Source: RGIG8745 sp045576655 (lineage in GTDB: Bacteria > Bacteroidota > Bacteroidia > Bacteroidales > Bacteroidaceae). From it: a stretch of 64,000 nucleotides of DNA. Shown here piece by piece: positions 41,195 through 49,385 of the stretch. Within the stretch, counting starts at the first letter, position 1. Each line of letters starts with the position of its first letter. Under the pieces are notes generated by a model. The model was given only the letters and a program-made list of their open reading frames with translations, ran no database searches and was not told the origin of the DNA. The position numbers and the translations under genes are program-made. The stretch spans positions 259,856 through 323,855 of the forward strand of contig JAZNGW010000022.1 of assembly GCA_045576655.1 (NCBI GenBank), in the 5' to 3' direction.

Positions 41195-43204
41195 ATGAAA
41201 GTGAACCTTAAATCAGTATTCTTTACATCGATGTTTGCCTTGTCTGTATGCGCTTTTGCGCAAACCGCGTATTCTCCAGCTGTTGGCATAGATGATGCAG
41301 GGTATTATCGTTGGCGTGCCACGGGTAACCCTATAATCACTCATAAGCACAGTGCGGATCCAGCTCCAGTTGTTAAAGGAGATACTCTTTGGCTTTATGC
41401 GGGGTGTGATTATGCAGGAAATCAAAGCGGTTACAAAATGCATGAGTGGAATCTGTATTCAACAATCGATATGGTAAACTGGACCGAACATCCTTCGCCT
41501 CTTAATATAGATGAATTCAAATGGCAAAATTCTCGTGCTGCATACGCTGGTCATGTTATCGAACGCAATGGTAAGTGGTATTTTTATGTGAGTACGAACT
41601 GGTGTGGCATAGGCGTTGCTGTGGCAGATAACCCGCGCGGACCGTTCAAGGACGCGCTTGGCAAGCAACTACTCACAAATGCAGATTGTCCAGGAACAAC
41701 TCATTCTTGGGCTTGTATCGATCCGTTCGTAATGATTGACGACGAAGGGCAAGCTTGGATTTCATGGGGTAATGGCAAGTGCTTTATTGCAAAACTTAAG
41801 GAAAACATGGTTGAGATAGATGGCGAAGTGAAGGAAATTCGTTTGGAAGGAACGAAGTTCACTGAAGCTCCATGGATACACAAGCATAACGGTAAGTACT
41901 ACCTTACATTTGCGGAAGGATGGCCAGAGAAGATCGGTTATGCCATGAGTGATAAGATTGACGGCCCTTACGAGTATAAAGGCGTGCTCTCTGAAATAGC
42001 AGGTAACAGTAACACAACTCATCCTGGCGTGGTGCATTTTCTTGGCAAGGACTGGTTTTTTACACACAACGGAGCCCTTCCTCAAGGTACAAGCTATAGC
42101 CGTAGCGTATGCGTTCAACCACTTGAGTATGAGGTTAATGGAGAACTTAAGAAATGCGATATTGTTAGCAACCCTGATTTTTTGACAAATCCTGTAGCTG
42201 TTGGTACTCCTGCTCAACTTACAGAACTGGGGATACCTCTTAGTGCTCAGCCTAAAACCGATGCATACCTTTTTGCCTACTTTGAAGGACGAGGCGACAA
42301 CATGAAGCAAGAACAGATACGATTTGCTGTAAGTGAAAATGGCAAGGACTGGAAAGCTTTGAATAACAACCAGCCAGTTTTAGACTCTAAGGTCATAAGC
42401 AACACTGGTGGTGTGCGCGACCCGCATATTATGCGTGGTGCAGATGGCAAATCGTATTATATGGTGGCTACAGATATGTTTACTCACAAAACGGGTTGGG
42501 GATTCAATCCAGGCATTATACTCATGCGTAGCGAAAATCTAATAGATTGGACTCATTCAGCAATCGACTTCACCAAGGTTTATCCAGAAAAATTTGGAAA
42601 CGTACAGTGGGTATGGGCTCCGCAAACATTCTATGATGTGAAGGAGGGAAAATACCTTGTTTATTTTACGGTGAAGTTCAAGCACAATGATTATCTCGAT
42701 TACTATTGCGCTTACGCAAACAAGGATTTTACCGCTCTTGAGCATGAACCAGTGTTTATGTTCAGGGCAGAGCATGGTGCGATTGACGGTGATATTATTT
42801 ATAATGCTAACAACGGGCTTTACCACTTCTTCTTTAAGGGCAACACCAAAGATCATAACGGAAAAGAGTACATCAATGGAATCAAGCAGGCTGTAGGTCG
42901 TTCTTTGTGTGGTCCTTGGTTTGAAGACCGTGCATACATTGATGCCTATGCAGGCCGTATAGCTGTAGAGGGCTCAGGGATTTTTAAACTCAATCCTAAG
43001 GATAGCAAGAGCGGCAAGGATGAATATATCCTTATGTATGACCTTTACCATAATGGTCGTTATGAATTCCAGCGCACTAATGATCTTATGCATTTTACCT
43101 CTCAACCAGAGTCATTCACTAAGGACTTTTTCCCTCGTCATGGGACAGTGATGCCGATAACTAAAAAAGAATTGAAGCGTCTAAAGGCAAAGTGGAGTGA
43201 ATAA
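41195..43204 (+). CDS. Secreted tandem GH43-like glycoside hydrolase
   Basis: 669 residues with a signal peptide (MKVNLKSVFFTSMFALSVCA). Two five-bladed propeller GH43 domains are joined. Domain 1 (about 30-340) has the three carboxylates: Asp in HSADPAPV, Asp in ACIDPFVMID and Glu in FTEAPWIHK. Domain 2 (about 350-665) has Asp in GGVRDPHIMRG, Asp in GAIDGDIIYN and Glu in IAVEGSGIF. Both therefore look catalytic. GH43 enzymes usually remove arabinose or xylose from plant polysaccharides. No SusC/SusD pair or other polysaccharide-utilisation gene is adjacent. A TAACTTTA near 41178 is a weak promoter candidate. Confidence 0.85.
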   Translation: MKVNLKSVFFTSMFALSVCAFAQTAYSPAVGIDDAGYYRWRATGNPIITHKHSADPAPVVKGDTLWLYAGCDYAGNQSGYKMHEWNLYSTIDMVNWTEHPSPLNIDEFKWQNSRAAYAGHVIERNGKWYFYVSTNWCGIGVAVADNPRGPFKDALGKQLLTNADCPGTTHSWACIDPFVMIDDEGQAWISWGNGKCFIAKLKENMVEIDGEVKEIRLEGTKFTEAPWIHKHNGKYYLTFAEGWPEKIGYAMSDKIDGPYEYKGVLSEIAGNSNTTHPGVVHFLGKDWFFTHNGALPQGTSYSRSVCVQPLEYEVNGELKKCDIVSNPDFLTNPVAVGTPAQLTELGIPLSAQPKTDAYLFAYFEGRGDNMKQEQIRFAVSENGKDWKALNNNQPVLDSKVISNTGGVRDPHIMRGADGKSYYMVATDMFTHKTGWGFNPGIILMRSENLIDWTHSAIDFTKVYPEKFGNVQWVWAPQTFYDVKEGKYLVYFTVKFKHNDYLDYYCAYANKDFTALEHEPVFMFRAEHGAIDGDIIYNANNGLYHFFFKGNTKDHNGKEYINGIKQAVGRSLCGPWFEDRAYIDAYAGRIAVEGSGIFKLNPKDSKSGKDEYILMYDLYHNGRYEFQRTNDLMHFTSQPESFTKDFFPRHGTVMPITKKELKRLKAKWSE

Positions 43205-43424
43205 TATCCAGACACACAAATTAAAATCCGTTGAATGCCTGTAAATGTCCTAAAAGTTTAATGTAAAAAATGCTTAAAAATATTGGAGTATCCCGAAAGT
43301 CGATAATTAATTGTTGTATTGCTCAATAAATATTCTTTTTGTCAACTGGGTATTACATTTTTAAGATAATATAGTATTGTAAAATGTTCTAAAGGTTGAA
43401 TTTGGTAGCTGTTTTACAAAATTA
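43205..43424. other. Intergenic stretch with no gene seen
   Basis: A/T-rich sequence between the GH43 gene and the promoter of the next gene. No reading frame, terminator hairpin or repeat array was recognised. Confidence 0.5.
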
Positions 43425-43456
43425 TTTGTTGGTGCTAATATTTATCATTTACTTTG
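43425..43456 (+). promoter_or_regulatory. Promoter of the amber-interrupted barrel gene
   Basis: TTTG (43425-43428), 20 bases, TTACTTTG (43449-43456), one base off the -7 consensus. Confidence 0.65.
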
Positions 43457-43525
43457 CGGTGTAAAACAAAGGGGTATCCGAAAACCTATAATAGAGTAGG
43501 ACTAATTAAAACTATTTATTTAATT

Positions 43526-44059
43526 ATGAAGAAAATTCTTTTGGCTGCAGTAGTAGCATTTTCATCACTCGCAGCAAACGCACAGATTTGGGTAGGTGGT
43601 TCACTCGGTGCTGAGTTCAGCAAGAAAGATGTTGATGGTGCAAAGACTGAGTCAACATTTACTATTTCACCAGAAGTTGGTTATACTCTTAGCGACAAGT
43701 GGGATATTGCTGTTGCTATCAATACAACATTGGAGGATAATGGTTATGAGAATTTAACAACTTTTTCAGTAGAACCATACGCTCGTTTCACTTTTGCTCA
43801 GATGGACAATGTTTCTTTCTTTGTTGATGGTGGTTTTGCTTTTGGAACTAAAGATGTTATGACTAATGGTAAGAAAGACGATCTGACTTCTTTCACTGTA
43901 GGTGTTCGTCCAGGTGTTTAGTTTGCAGTTAATGAAAAGCTCGGTCTCGTTGCTAAACTTGGTTGGTTGGGTTATAATACTGTTAAGGATTCTCATGACG
44001 CATACGGTCTTAATGTAAGCGGTGCAGCTCTTTCATTCGGTGCATACTACTGCTTCTAA
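43526..44059 (+). pseudogene. Small outer-membrane beta-barrel gene interrupted by an in-frame TAG
   Basis: From ATG 43526 a signal peptide (MKKILLAAVVAFSSLAANAQ) and regular barrel strands run to TAG at 43919-43921 (codon 132). The same frame continues for 45 codons with clear barrel sequence (FAVNEKLGLVAKLGWLGYN ... ALSFGAYYCF) to TAA 44057-44059. One change, most simply CAG to TAG (RPGV-Q-FAVNEK), explains it; there is no frameshift. The truncated 131-residue product would lack the last strands. The promoter and terminator are intact. It may be a recent nonsense mutation, a phase of population variation, suppression, or a base-call error. Confidence 0.8.
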
Positions 44060-44084
44060 TTAACGGAATTGCATAAATCAAATA

Positions 44085-44110
44085 AGGGCGCTCTTCGGAG
44101 TGCCCTTTTT
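44085..44110 (+). terminator. Intrinsic terminator of the barrel gene
   Basis: AGGGCGCTC (44085-44093), TTCG tetraloop, GAGTGCCCT (44098-44106, one G-T pair), then TTTT. Confidence 0.88.
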
Positions 44111-44195
44111 GTTTTATATCGTTGTCGGTTGCCAGTAGCAGTTTTATGAGTGGTGTAAAGAGCTTTATTTTCGAGGTTCCCGTTTAATAAGGGAG

Positions 44196-44235
44196 CAATA
44201 AAACAAGGCGCATTAGGTTATTCCCAATGCGCCTT
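44196..44235 (-). terminator. Intrinsic terminator for the winged-helix gene (minus strand)
   Basis: AAGGCGCATT (44205-44214) and AATGCGCCTT (44226-44235) are exact complements. On the minus strand the stem is followed by GTTTTATTG (44204-44196). Confidence 0.75.
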
Positions 44236-44282
44236 GCCTTATTATGTTGTTTTGTTACTTTTCTTGTCCTTGCGGAACTTGC

Positions 44283-44495
44283 TTACTTAAGAGAGTAGAG
44301 GTAAGGATCCTTTTCGTCTGCTGTTTCAGCAACTGCCACCTTGTCCTCACGGAGAAGCCAGCCAAGTCCGAGGTTGAAATCTTTTTCTGCCAATTTTGTA
44401 ACTTTCTTAATCTGCTTGAATGTCAAGCCTTCGTTTGCTTCTGAGAGCGCATTCCAGATAGTACCTGCAATGTTTCCTGCTTTTTCCTGCAACAT
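44283..44495 (-). CDS. Winged helix-turn-helix protein (PF10771-like)
   Basis: 70 residues from ATG 44495; an upstream extension of 24 residues is Lys-rich and unlike the family, and a TAAATTTG -7 element (44572-44565) would leave it barely a leader. It reads MLQEKAGNIAGTIWNALSEA, then LTFKQIKKVTKLAEKDFNLG and WLLREDKVAVAE, a compact winged helix typical of the Bacteroidota DUF2582-type group. Probably binds DNA; targets unknown. Confidence 0.8.
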   Translation of the reverse strand: MLQEKAGNIAGTIWNALSEANEGLTFKQIKKVTKLAEKDFNLGLGWLLREDKVAVAETADEKDPYLYSLK

Positions 44496-44737
44496 AATTT
44501 TTCTTTTACCTTTATTAAAAATTAAACATTTTGTTTGCAAATTCTTTTTTTTGCTTTTGCAGTGCAAATTTACGTAATTTGTGGTAAATGGCGAAACTTA
44601 ATGCGTCAAAAGCGCTTGAAAGTCAATGTGATTGGTGCAATTTTAAAGTTTTTTAACTAAAAAAGCACATCTTCTGTGTGCGAACACAGCGGATGCGCGG
44701 TCTTATTAATCTATTTGTGGAACATGTACTTTGGATT

Positions 44738-45217
44738 TCATCTGCTTGCATTCTTGATCTCTCTACCGATGATTCTGGCGGCAGATTCAACCATTCTGAG
44801 GCATGGACGCTGTTTGTAATATTCAGCTGTTCGTGCATCAGGCGTTGACATAATCTTTGCGTCCTTTCTTAGCCCTAAGAGTTCGCGGCAGATAGAGCTG
44901 CCATTTTCCTCTTTGAACGTTTCTATCAATTGTTGCACTTGTTTGTAGTTTGCCTGCTTTTGTTGGTCGTCATTTTCTGATGTTTGCCCTGTTTCCAGTC
45001 CGGCAAGCATGACCATGCCGCAGACAGCTCCGCACGTTTCACGAGTGCGGCCTATGCCACCTCCGAATGAGGCTGAGATTTTGAGTGCAAGTTCGTTCGG
45101 GATTTCATAGATGTCGGAGTAGGCGCAGAATACGGCTTGTGAGCAGTTGTAGCCTTTGAGGAAGAGTTCTCTTGCTCGAAGTACTCGCTCTTCTATATTG
45201 ATGTCTCTGTTTTCCAT
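44738..45217 (-). CDS. C_GCAxxG_C_C family protein
   Basis: 159 residues. The conserved Cys pattern is readable: GYNCSQAVFCAY, TCGAVCGMVMLAG, SSICRELLG and RPCLRMVESAARI. The family is thought to bind a redox cofactor or metal and is often linked to redox proteins; no reaction is established. It follows the TSCPD protein (9 bases) in a minus-strand unit that also holds the yebC gene, and both small proteins are Cys-rich. Confidence 0.87.
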   Translation of the reverse strand: MENRDINIEERVLRARELFLKGYNCSQAVFCAYSDIYEIPNELALKISASFGGGIGRTRETCGAVCGMVMLAGLETGQTSENDDQQKQANYKQVQQLIETFKEENGSSICRELLGLRKDAKIMSTPDARTAEYYKQRPCLRMVESAARIIGREIKNASR

Positions 45218-45226
45218 GGGGCGTAT

Positions 45227-45484
45227 TTATTTGTTGTTTTCTATTGCCTGTCTTAATGCTTGTGCTAATTGGTCGGGGCATGATGTCCTTCGCATGCCGC
45301 ATCGTATTCCTTCCAGTCGGTTTATGACATCTTCCGCCTTCTGTCCTCGTACGAGCGATGAAATTCCCTGTGTATTGCCGTTGCAACCGCCAATAAAAGC
45401 GACATCGTTGATGATGCCGCTTTCGTTTAGGTCGATTTCAATTGCTGACGAGCATGTTCCTGATGTGTAATATACTGTCCGCAT
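45227..45484 (-). CDS. TSCPD domain protein (TIGR03905 type)
   Basis: 85 residues, including GTCSSAIEIDL, FIGGCNGNTQGISSLV, RCGMRRTSCPDQLAQALRQA with the eponymous TSCPD. The domain is also found at the C terminus of adenosylcobalamin-dependent ribonucleotide reductases, where its Cys residues bind metal or take part in thiol exchange. The function of the stand-alone form is unknown. It lies between yebC and the C_GCAxxG_C_C gene with 11 and 9 base gaps. Confidence 0.88.
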   Translation of the reverse strand: MRTVYYTSGTCSSAIEIDLNESGIINDVAFIGGCNGNTQGISSLVRGQKAEDVINRLEGIRCGMRRTSCPDQLAQALRQAIENNK

Positions 45485-45495
45485 TTTTGTTGTTC

Positions 45496-46227
45496 TTATT
45501 TCATGTTTGTGTAAACGTTCTGTACGTCGTCAAACTCCTCAAGACGCTCAACCATCTTTTCGATTGTTTCGCGCTGCTCGTCTGTAACGTCCTTCAAGTC
45601 GTTTGGCACATAAGTGAATTCAGCGCCAGTGATTTCGAGACCAGCGTCTTCGAGGTACTTCTGAATTTGTGCAAAGGACTTAGGGTCGCCGTAGATCGTG
45701 ATTGTTGTTTCGTCTTTCTCCTCATCAGTTTCTTCATCGTACTCATCGTTTACTCCGAAATCGATAAGTTCAAGAATCATCTCATCCATGTCCACACCGT
45801 CCTTCTTCTTGAAAGTGAACTGTGCGTAGTGGTCGAAGAGATAGGCGAGTGAACCCATAGTTCCGAGTGTGCCGTTAAACTTGTTGAAGATTGAGCGAAC
45901 GTCAGCAACAGTACGTGTTGTGTTGTCTGTAAGCGTGTCGACGAAGACAGCAATACCGAACGGACCGTATCCTTCATAAGTCATTGTCTTGTATGCGCTC
46001 TTGTCCTTGCCAAGTGCATTCTTGATAGCACGGTCAATGTTCTCCTTTGGCATATTTTCATGACGGCAAGTTGCAATGATGGCACGCAGGCGAGAGTTGT
46101 TCTCCGGTTCCGGACCACCTTCTGCCACAGCGATAGCTATCTGTTTGCCAAGTCGAGTAAATGTTTTTGCCATGTTGCCCCATCTCTTGAGTTTGCGGGC
46201 CTTTCTAAATTCAAACGCTCTTCCCAT
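45496..46227 (-). CDS. YebC/PmpR family protein
   Basis: 243 residues. It opens MGRAFEFRKARKLKRWGNMA, then FTRLGKQIAIAVAEGGPEPE, RLRAIIATCRHENMPKENID and YEGYGPFGIAVFVDTLTDN, all diagnostic. The family acts either as a DNA-binding regulator or, as recent work on relatives proposes, in relief of ribosome stalling at proline runs. The acidic patch near residue 180 (NDEYDEETDEEKDE) is longer than in E. coli. First gene of the TSCPD and C_GCAxxG_C_C unit. Confidence 0.93.
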   Translation of the reverse strand: MGRAFEFRKARKLKRWGNMAKTFTRLGKQIAIAVAEGGPEPENNSRLRAIIATCRHENMPKENIDRAIKNALGKDKSAYKTMTYEGYGPFGIAVFVDTLTDNTTRTVADVRSIFNKFNGTLGTMGSLAYLFDHYAQFTFKKKDGVDMDEMILELIDFGVNDEYDEETDEEKDETTITIYGDPKSFAQIQKYLEDAGLEITGAEFTYVPNDLKDVTDEQRETIEKMVERLEEFDDVQNVYTNMK

Positions 46228-46258
46228 TTGTATGTATGTTTAATTGTTTATGTTTCGT

Positions 46259-46417
46259 TTATTTGTTTTCGTACTGCTTCATCTTGTAGTAGCAGATGAT
46301 GAGGCACAATATCGGTAGCATTATGTATGCGTCAAATCCGAAAGCTACGGCCTGTATCAGCACAAGCGCTACAAGAACAAAGTACAACCACTTGAATATG
46401 ACGTATTTCCGGTTCAT
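46259..46417 (-). CDS. Small membrane protein (52 residues)
   Basis: From ATG 46417 the product has two hydrophobic helices (IFKWLYFVLVALVLIQAVAF and YIMLPILCLIICYY) and a basic tail. It starts 10 bases after the pheT stop on the same strand, so it is co-transcribed with pheT. The open frame extends 20 codons upstream inside pheT, but that part looks like shadow sequence. No family known to me; function unknown. Confidence 0.55.
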   Translation of the reverse strand: MNRKYVIFKWLYFVLVALVLIQAVAFGFDAYIMLPILCLIICYYKMKQYENK

Positions 46418-46427
46418 TATGAGACCC

Positions 46428-48932
46428 TTATTTTCCTCTGACCTTAGCTCCGAGCTTCTGGCAGATGCTCTGCTCAATCTTGTTCATGATTGCCTCGATT
46501 TGCTTGTCGTTCAGAGTCTTGTTCTCATCCTGAAGCATGAAGTTCACAGCATAGCTCTTCTTTCCTTCTTCAAGGTTCTTGCCTTCATAGACGTCAAAGA
46601 GTTTTACTTCCTTCAAGAGTTTCTTTTCGCTTTGATAAGCAATTTGCTCAATCTGCGCAAATTCAATGCCTTTGTCAACTAAAAGCGCAAGGTCACGGCT
46701 TACAGCAGGGTACTTCGGAATCTCGTAGTAGCTTACTCCGCCTTTCTTGATGAGTTTCATCAAGTTAGTCCAATTGATGTCTGCGTAGTAGACAGGTGCG
46801 TCAATGTCAAGTTTCTTTGTCTGCTTTTTGCTAACGATACCGTACTTGGCAATAACTTTACCTCCGCGATTACTTATTGTCACGGCCTTCGCAAACACGT
46901 CGTTGCTCTCTGCTCCGAACACGATAGCACCGAATGGAACGCCAAGGCGCTTCAGTATGTTGAGCACGTATGCTTTCAGTTCATAGATGCTTGATTCCTC
47001 GTCAGCGTGAGCCCAACTGCCGCTTACGCGCTTGCCTGTTGCCCAAAGCCCTAAGTGATAGTCCTCGCTATAAGCGGCGAGAATCGTCTTGGATGTTTCA
47101 GCGTTGGCCGCTTCTACAGCCTCGTCTGACTTCTTCTCAGGATTGAAGTAATAGCAATTGCCAAACTCAAATAATTTCAAGTCAGGCATTTTGCGGTTGC
47201 TATTGTGACTGATACACTCCAGACCGCCGAAAAGCAGAGTCTGTCGCATCACGCCAAGATCCTGGCTTAGCGGATTCATCAGGCTGACAAGGTTCTCAGC
47301 CTTGAATGTCTCAAGCCCGTCATAGTATGAAGTCTTAGTCAGCGAGTTGTTCAGAATCTCGTTGAAACCGCAACCCACAAGCTGCTCAGCAATAAGGTTC
47401 TGGAGTTTGTTGCTTCGGTCCAGTTCTCCCTTAGTCGTAAGGCTTGACTTGAGTTGGGTAGGGATTTCCACATTGTTATATCCGTATATGCGCAGAATTT
47501 CTTCCACAATATCGCAAGGACGCTGCACATCAACACGGAAAGCCGGCACCTCAACCTTCATTCCTTCCTCGTTGCATTCAATTACCTTCATGCCGAGGTC
47601 TTTGCAAATAGATTGCATTGTTTCAGCAGGGATAACTTTTCCGATCAAATCATTGCAATACTTATAGTCAACATCGACTATGGCATTCTTAGGCAGACTA
47701 TCGTCAACCACATCCTTAATTTCCATTGCAATTTCACCGCCAGCAAGTTCCTTCGCAAGCATAGCCGCACGCTTCAGCGCGTAAATCTGTCCGTCAGGAT
47801 CGATGCCACGCTCAAAGCGGAACGACGCGTCAGTCTGAAGCCCGTGACGGCGTGCGCTCTTGCGTATCCATGTAGGGTTGAAATATGCCGATTCGAACAG
47901 TACGTTCTTAGTAGTTTCGTATGTACCCGAACCCTTGCCGCCGAAAACACCAGCGATACACATCGGCTCCTCTGCGTTGCAGATAGCAAGGTCGCGTTCG
48001 CTGAGTTTGTGCTCCTCGCCATCGAGGGTGACAAATGGAGTTCCTTCAGGCATAGCCTTTACCACAACCTTATTGCCTTTGACCATATCAGCGTCAAAGC
48101 AGTGAAGCGGTTGACCGTAAGCCATCATGATATAATTGGTGATGTCGACAATGTTGTTGATAGGGCGCTGACCAATTGCAGTGAGACGGTCTTTCAGCCA
48201 CTTTGGCGATTCCTTCACCTCGCAGTTCTTAACAGTCACAGCGCAGTAGCGAGGGCAAGCCTCCGTCTGCTCCACTACAACATCGATGTCAATATCTTCA
48301 TTGTCAACCTTAAAGTCGTCCACCGAAGGTCTGTGCAGAGAAGTCTCGTAGCCGTTCTGCTTCAAGTAGGCATAGAAATCGCGCGCCACACCCCAATGCG
48401 AACAAGCGTCAGAATGGTTTGGAGTGATGTCCACTTCAATCAGCCAGTCGCTTTCAAGTCCGAAATACTTTGCCGCAGGCATACCCACTTCGGTTTCAGC
48501 AGGAAGCACCATTATGCCGTCGTGCGAAGTCCCAACACCTATTTCGTCTTCAGCACAAATCATGCCGTTGCTCTCCACTCCGCGGAGTTTCGATTTCTTA
48601 ATAGTGAAACATTCGTCGCCATCATAAAGTTTAGTGCCCAAAGTAGCAACGATAACCTTCTGTCCTGCAGCCACATTTGGCGCACCGCACACAATCTGTT
48701 CTACATAATCATTGCCCAAAGCAACTGTGCATACATGCATATGGTCACTATTAGGGTGTTCTTCACAAGTAAGCACTTCGCCTACGACAAGTCCTTCCAA
48801 GCCGCCTTTGATTGACTGGATTTCCTCTACAGAACCAACTTCCAGGCCTACGCTTGTGAGGGCGGCAGCAACATCTTGTGGAGCCATGTCGAAGTCAACA
48901 TATTCCTTTAGCCAATTATAACTGATGTTCAT
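46428..48932 (-). CDS. pheT: Phenylalanyl-tRNA synthetase beta subunit
   Basis: 834 residues, full length. An N-terminal OB-type tRNA-binding domain (YNWLKEYVDFDMAPQD, GLVVGEVLTCEEHPNSDHMH), B3/B4 editing domain (LDGEEHKLSERDLAICNAEE), the catalytic-like core (RFERGIDPDGQIYALKRAAM) and a C-terminal anticodon-binding FDX-ACB fold (PAVSRDLALLVDKGIEFAQI) are all visible. It joins PheS, encoded 6.6 kb away, to charge tRNA-Phe. The leader before it contains alternative hairpins that may regulate it, and array D lies upstream. Confidence 0.96.
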   Translation of the reverse strand: MNISYNWLKEYVDFDMAPQDVAAALTSVGLEVGSVEEIQSIKGGLEGLVVGEVLTCEEHPNSDHMHVCTVALGNDYVEQIVCGAPNVAAGQKVIVATLGTKLYDGDECFTIKKSKLRGVESNGMICAEDEIGVGTSHDGIMVLPAETEVGMPAAKYFGLESDWLIEVDITPNHSDACSHWGVARDFYAYLKQNGYETSLHRPSVDDFKVDNEDIDIDVVVEQTEACPRYCAVTVKNCEVKESPKWLKDRLTAIGQRPINNIVDITNYIMMAYGQPLHCFDADMVKGNKVVVKAMPEGTPFVTLDGEEHKLSERDLAICNAEEPMCIAGVFGGKGSGTYETTKNVLFESAYFNPTWIRKSARRHGLQTDASFRFERGIDPDGQIYALKRAAMLAKELAGGEIAMEIKDVVDDSLPKNAIVDVDYKYCNDLIGKVIPAETMQSICKDLGMKVIECNEEGMKVEVPAFRVDVQRPCDIVEEILRIYGYNNVEIPTQLKSSLTTKGELDRSNKLQNLIAEQLVGCGFNEILNNSLTKTSYYDGLETFKAENLVSLMNPLSQDLGVMRQTLLFGGLECISHNSNRKMPDLKLFEFGNCYYFNPEKKSDEAVEAANAETSKTILAAYSEDYHLGLWATGKRVSGSWAHADEESSIYELKAYVLNILKRLGVPFGAIVFGAESNDVFAKAVTISNRGGKVIAKYGIVSKKQTKKLDIDAPVYYADINWTNLMKLIKKGGVSYYEIPKYPAVSRDLALLVDKGIEFAQIEQIAYQSEKKLLKEVKLFDVYEGKNLEEGKKSYAVNFMLQDENKTLNDKQIEAIMNKIEQSICQKLGAKVRGK

Positions 48933-48972
48933 ATTTCGTAAAATCTTTGTTTATTGCAATAAAAACATAGTG

Positions 48973-48995
48973 GCACATGGAGCATGTGCGCACAT
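48973..48995 (-). promoter_or_regulatory. Mutually exclusive hairpins in the pheT leader
   Basis: Plus strand: GCACATG (48973-48979), GAG, CATGTGC (48983-48989) is a perfect 7-3-7 hairpin. CATGTGC also forms the 12-base palindrome ATGTGCGCACAT (48984-48995) with the next six bases. The middle arm can pair with only one partner. It lies about 40-60 bases upstream of the pheT start (48932), just inside the transcript predicted from TAACTTTG at 49011-49004. Confidence 0.6.
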
Positions 48996-49079
48996 ATCTT
49001 TTGCAAAGTTAATAAATCAATCTTGAAATGAAGTGAATCATAGTCCTAAAAATCAAAATCATGCTCTCGAAAATGAACA

Positions 49080-49203
49080 AACGAGCCCTCGTTTGTAAAA
49101 AAATGAGCCCTCGTTGATATTGAAATGAGCCCTCGTCAACTAGTCGACACTTAAGCGTTTGCATTCAAATGCTGCACCGTTTGTTTTTTAATGCTTTGTT
49201 ATC
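49080..49203. repeat. Phased palindrome array D (5-6 units, 22-bp pitch)
   Basis: Dyads start at 49080 (AACGAGCCCTCGTT), 49102 (AATGAGCCCTCGTT), 49124 (AATGAGCCCTCGTC), 49146 (GACACTTAAGCGTT), 49168 (AATGCTGCACCGTT) and 49190 (partial AATGCTTTGTT), exactly 22 bp apart. The order of core types (GAGCCCTC several times, then CTTAAGC, then GCTGCA) parallels array B read on its minus strand, so the two arrays are related. It lies in the divergent region between pheT and the secreted repeat protein. Confidence 0.9.
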
Positions 49204-49385
49204 CTCATCTTAGAAGTCTGATTTGTTTGTTCGAAAACGCCTACATTTTGGTCTGTTTTGGAGCGCTCAAGCGGATTGTTTTGAAAAATAATGGCAAATG
49301 TTTTTTAGTTATGTATTTTTTTTATGATATTTGCATTTATTAGTTATTGCCTTTTTTATTTACTAACCATTTAATACTAAAATTT

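Noticed and set aside
47454..48815. Plus-strand reading frame of 453 codons opposite pheT
   Set aside because: Long only because of codon bias on the pheT strand; the product has no recognisable domain.
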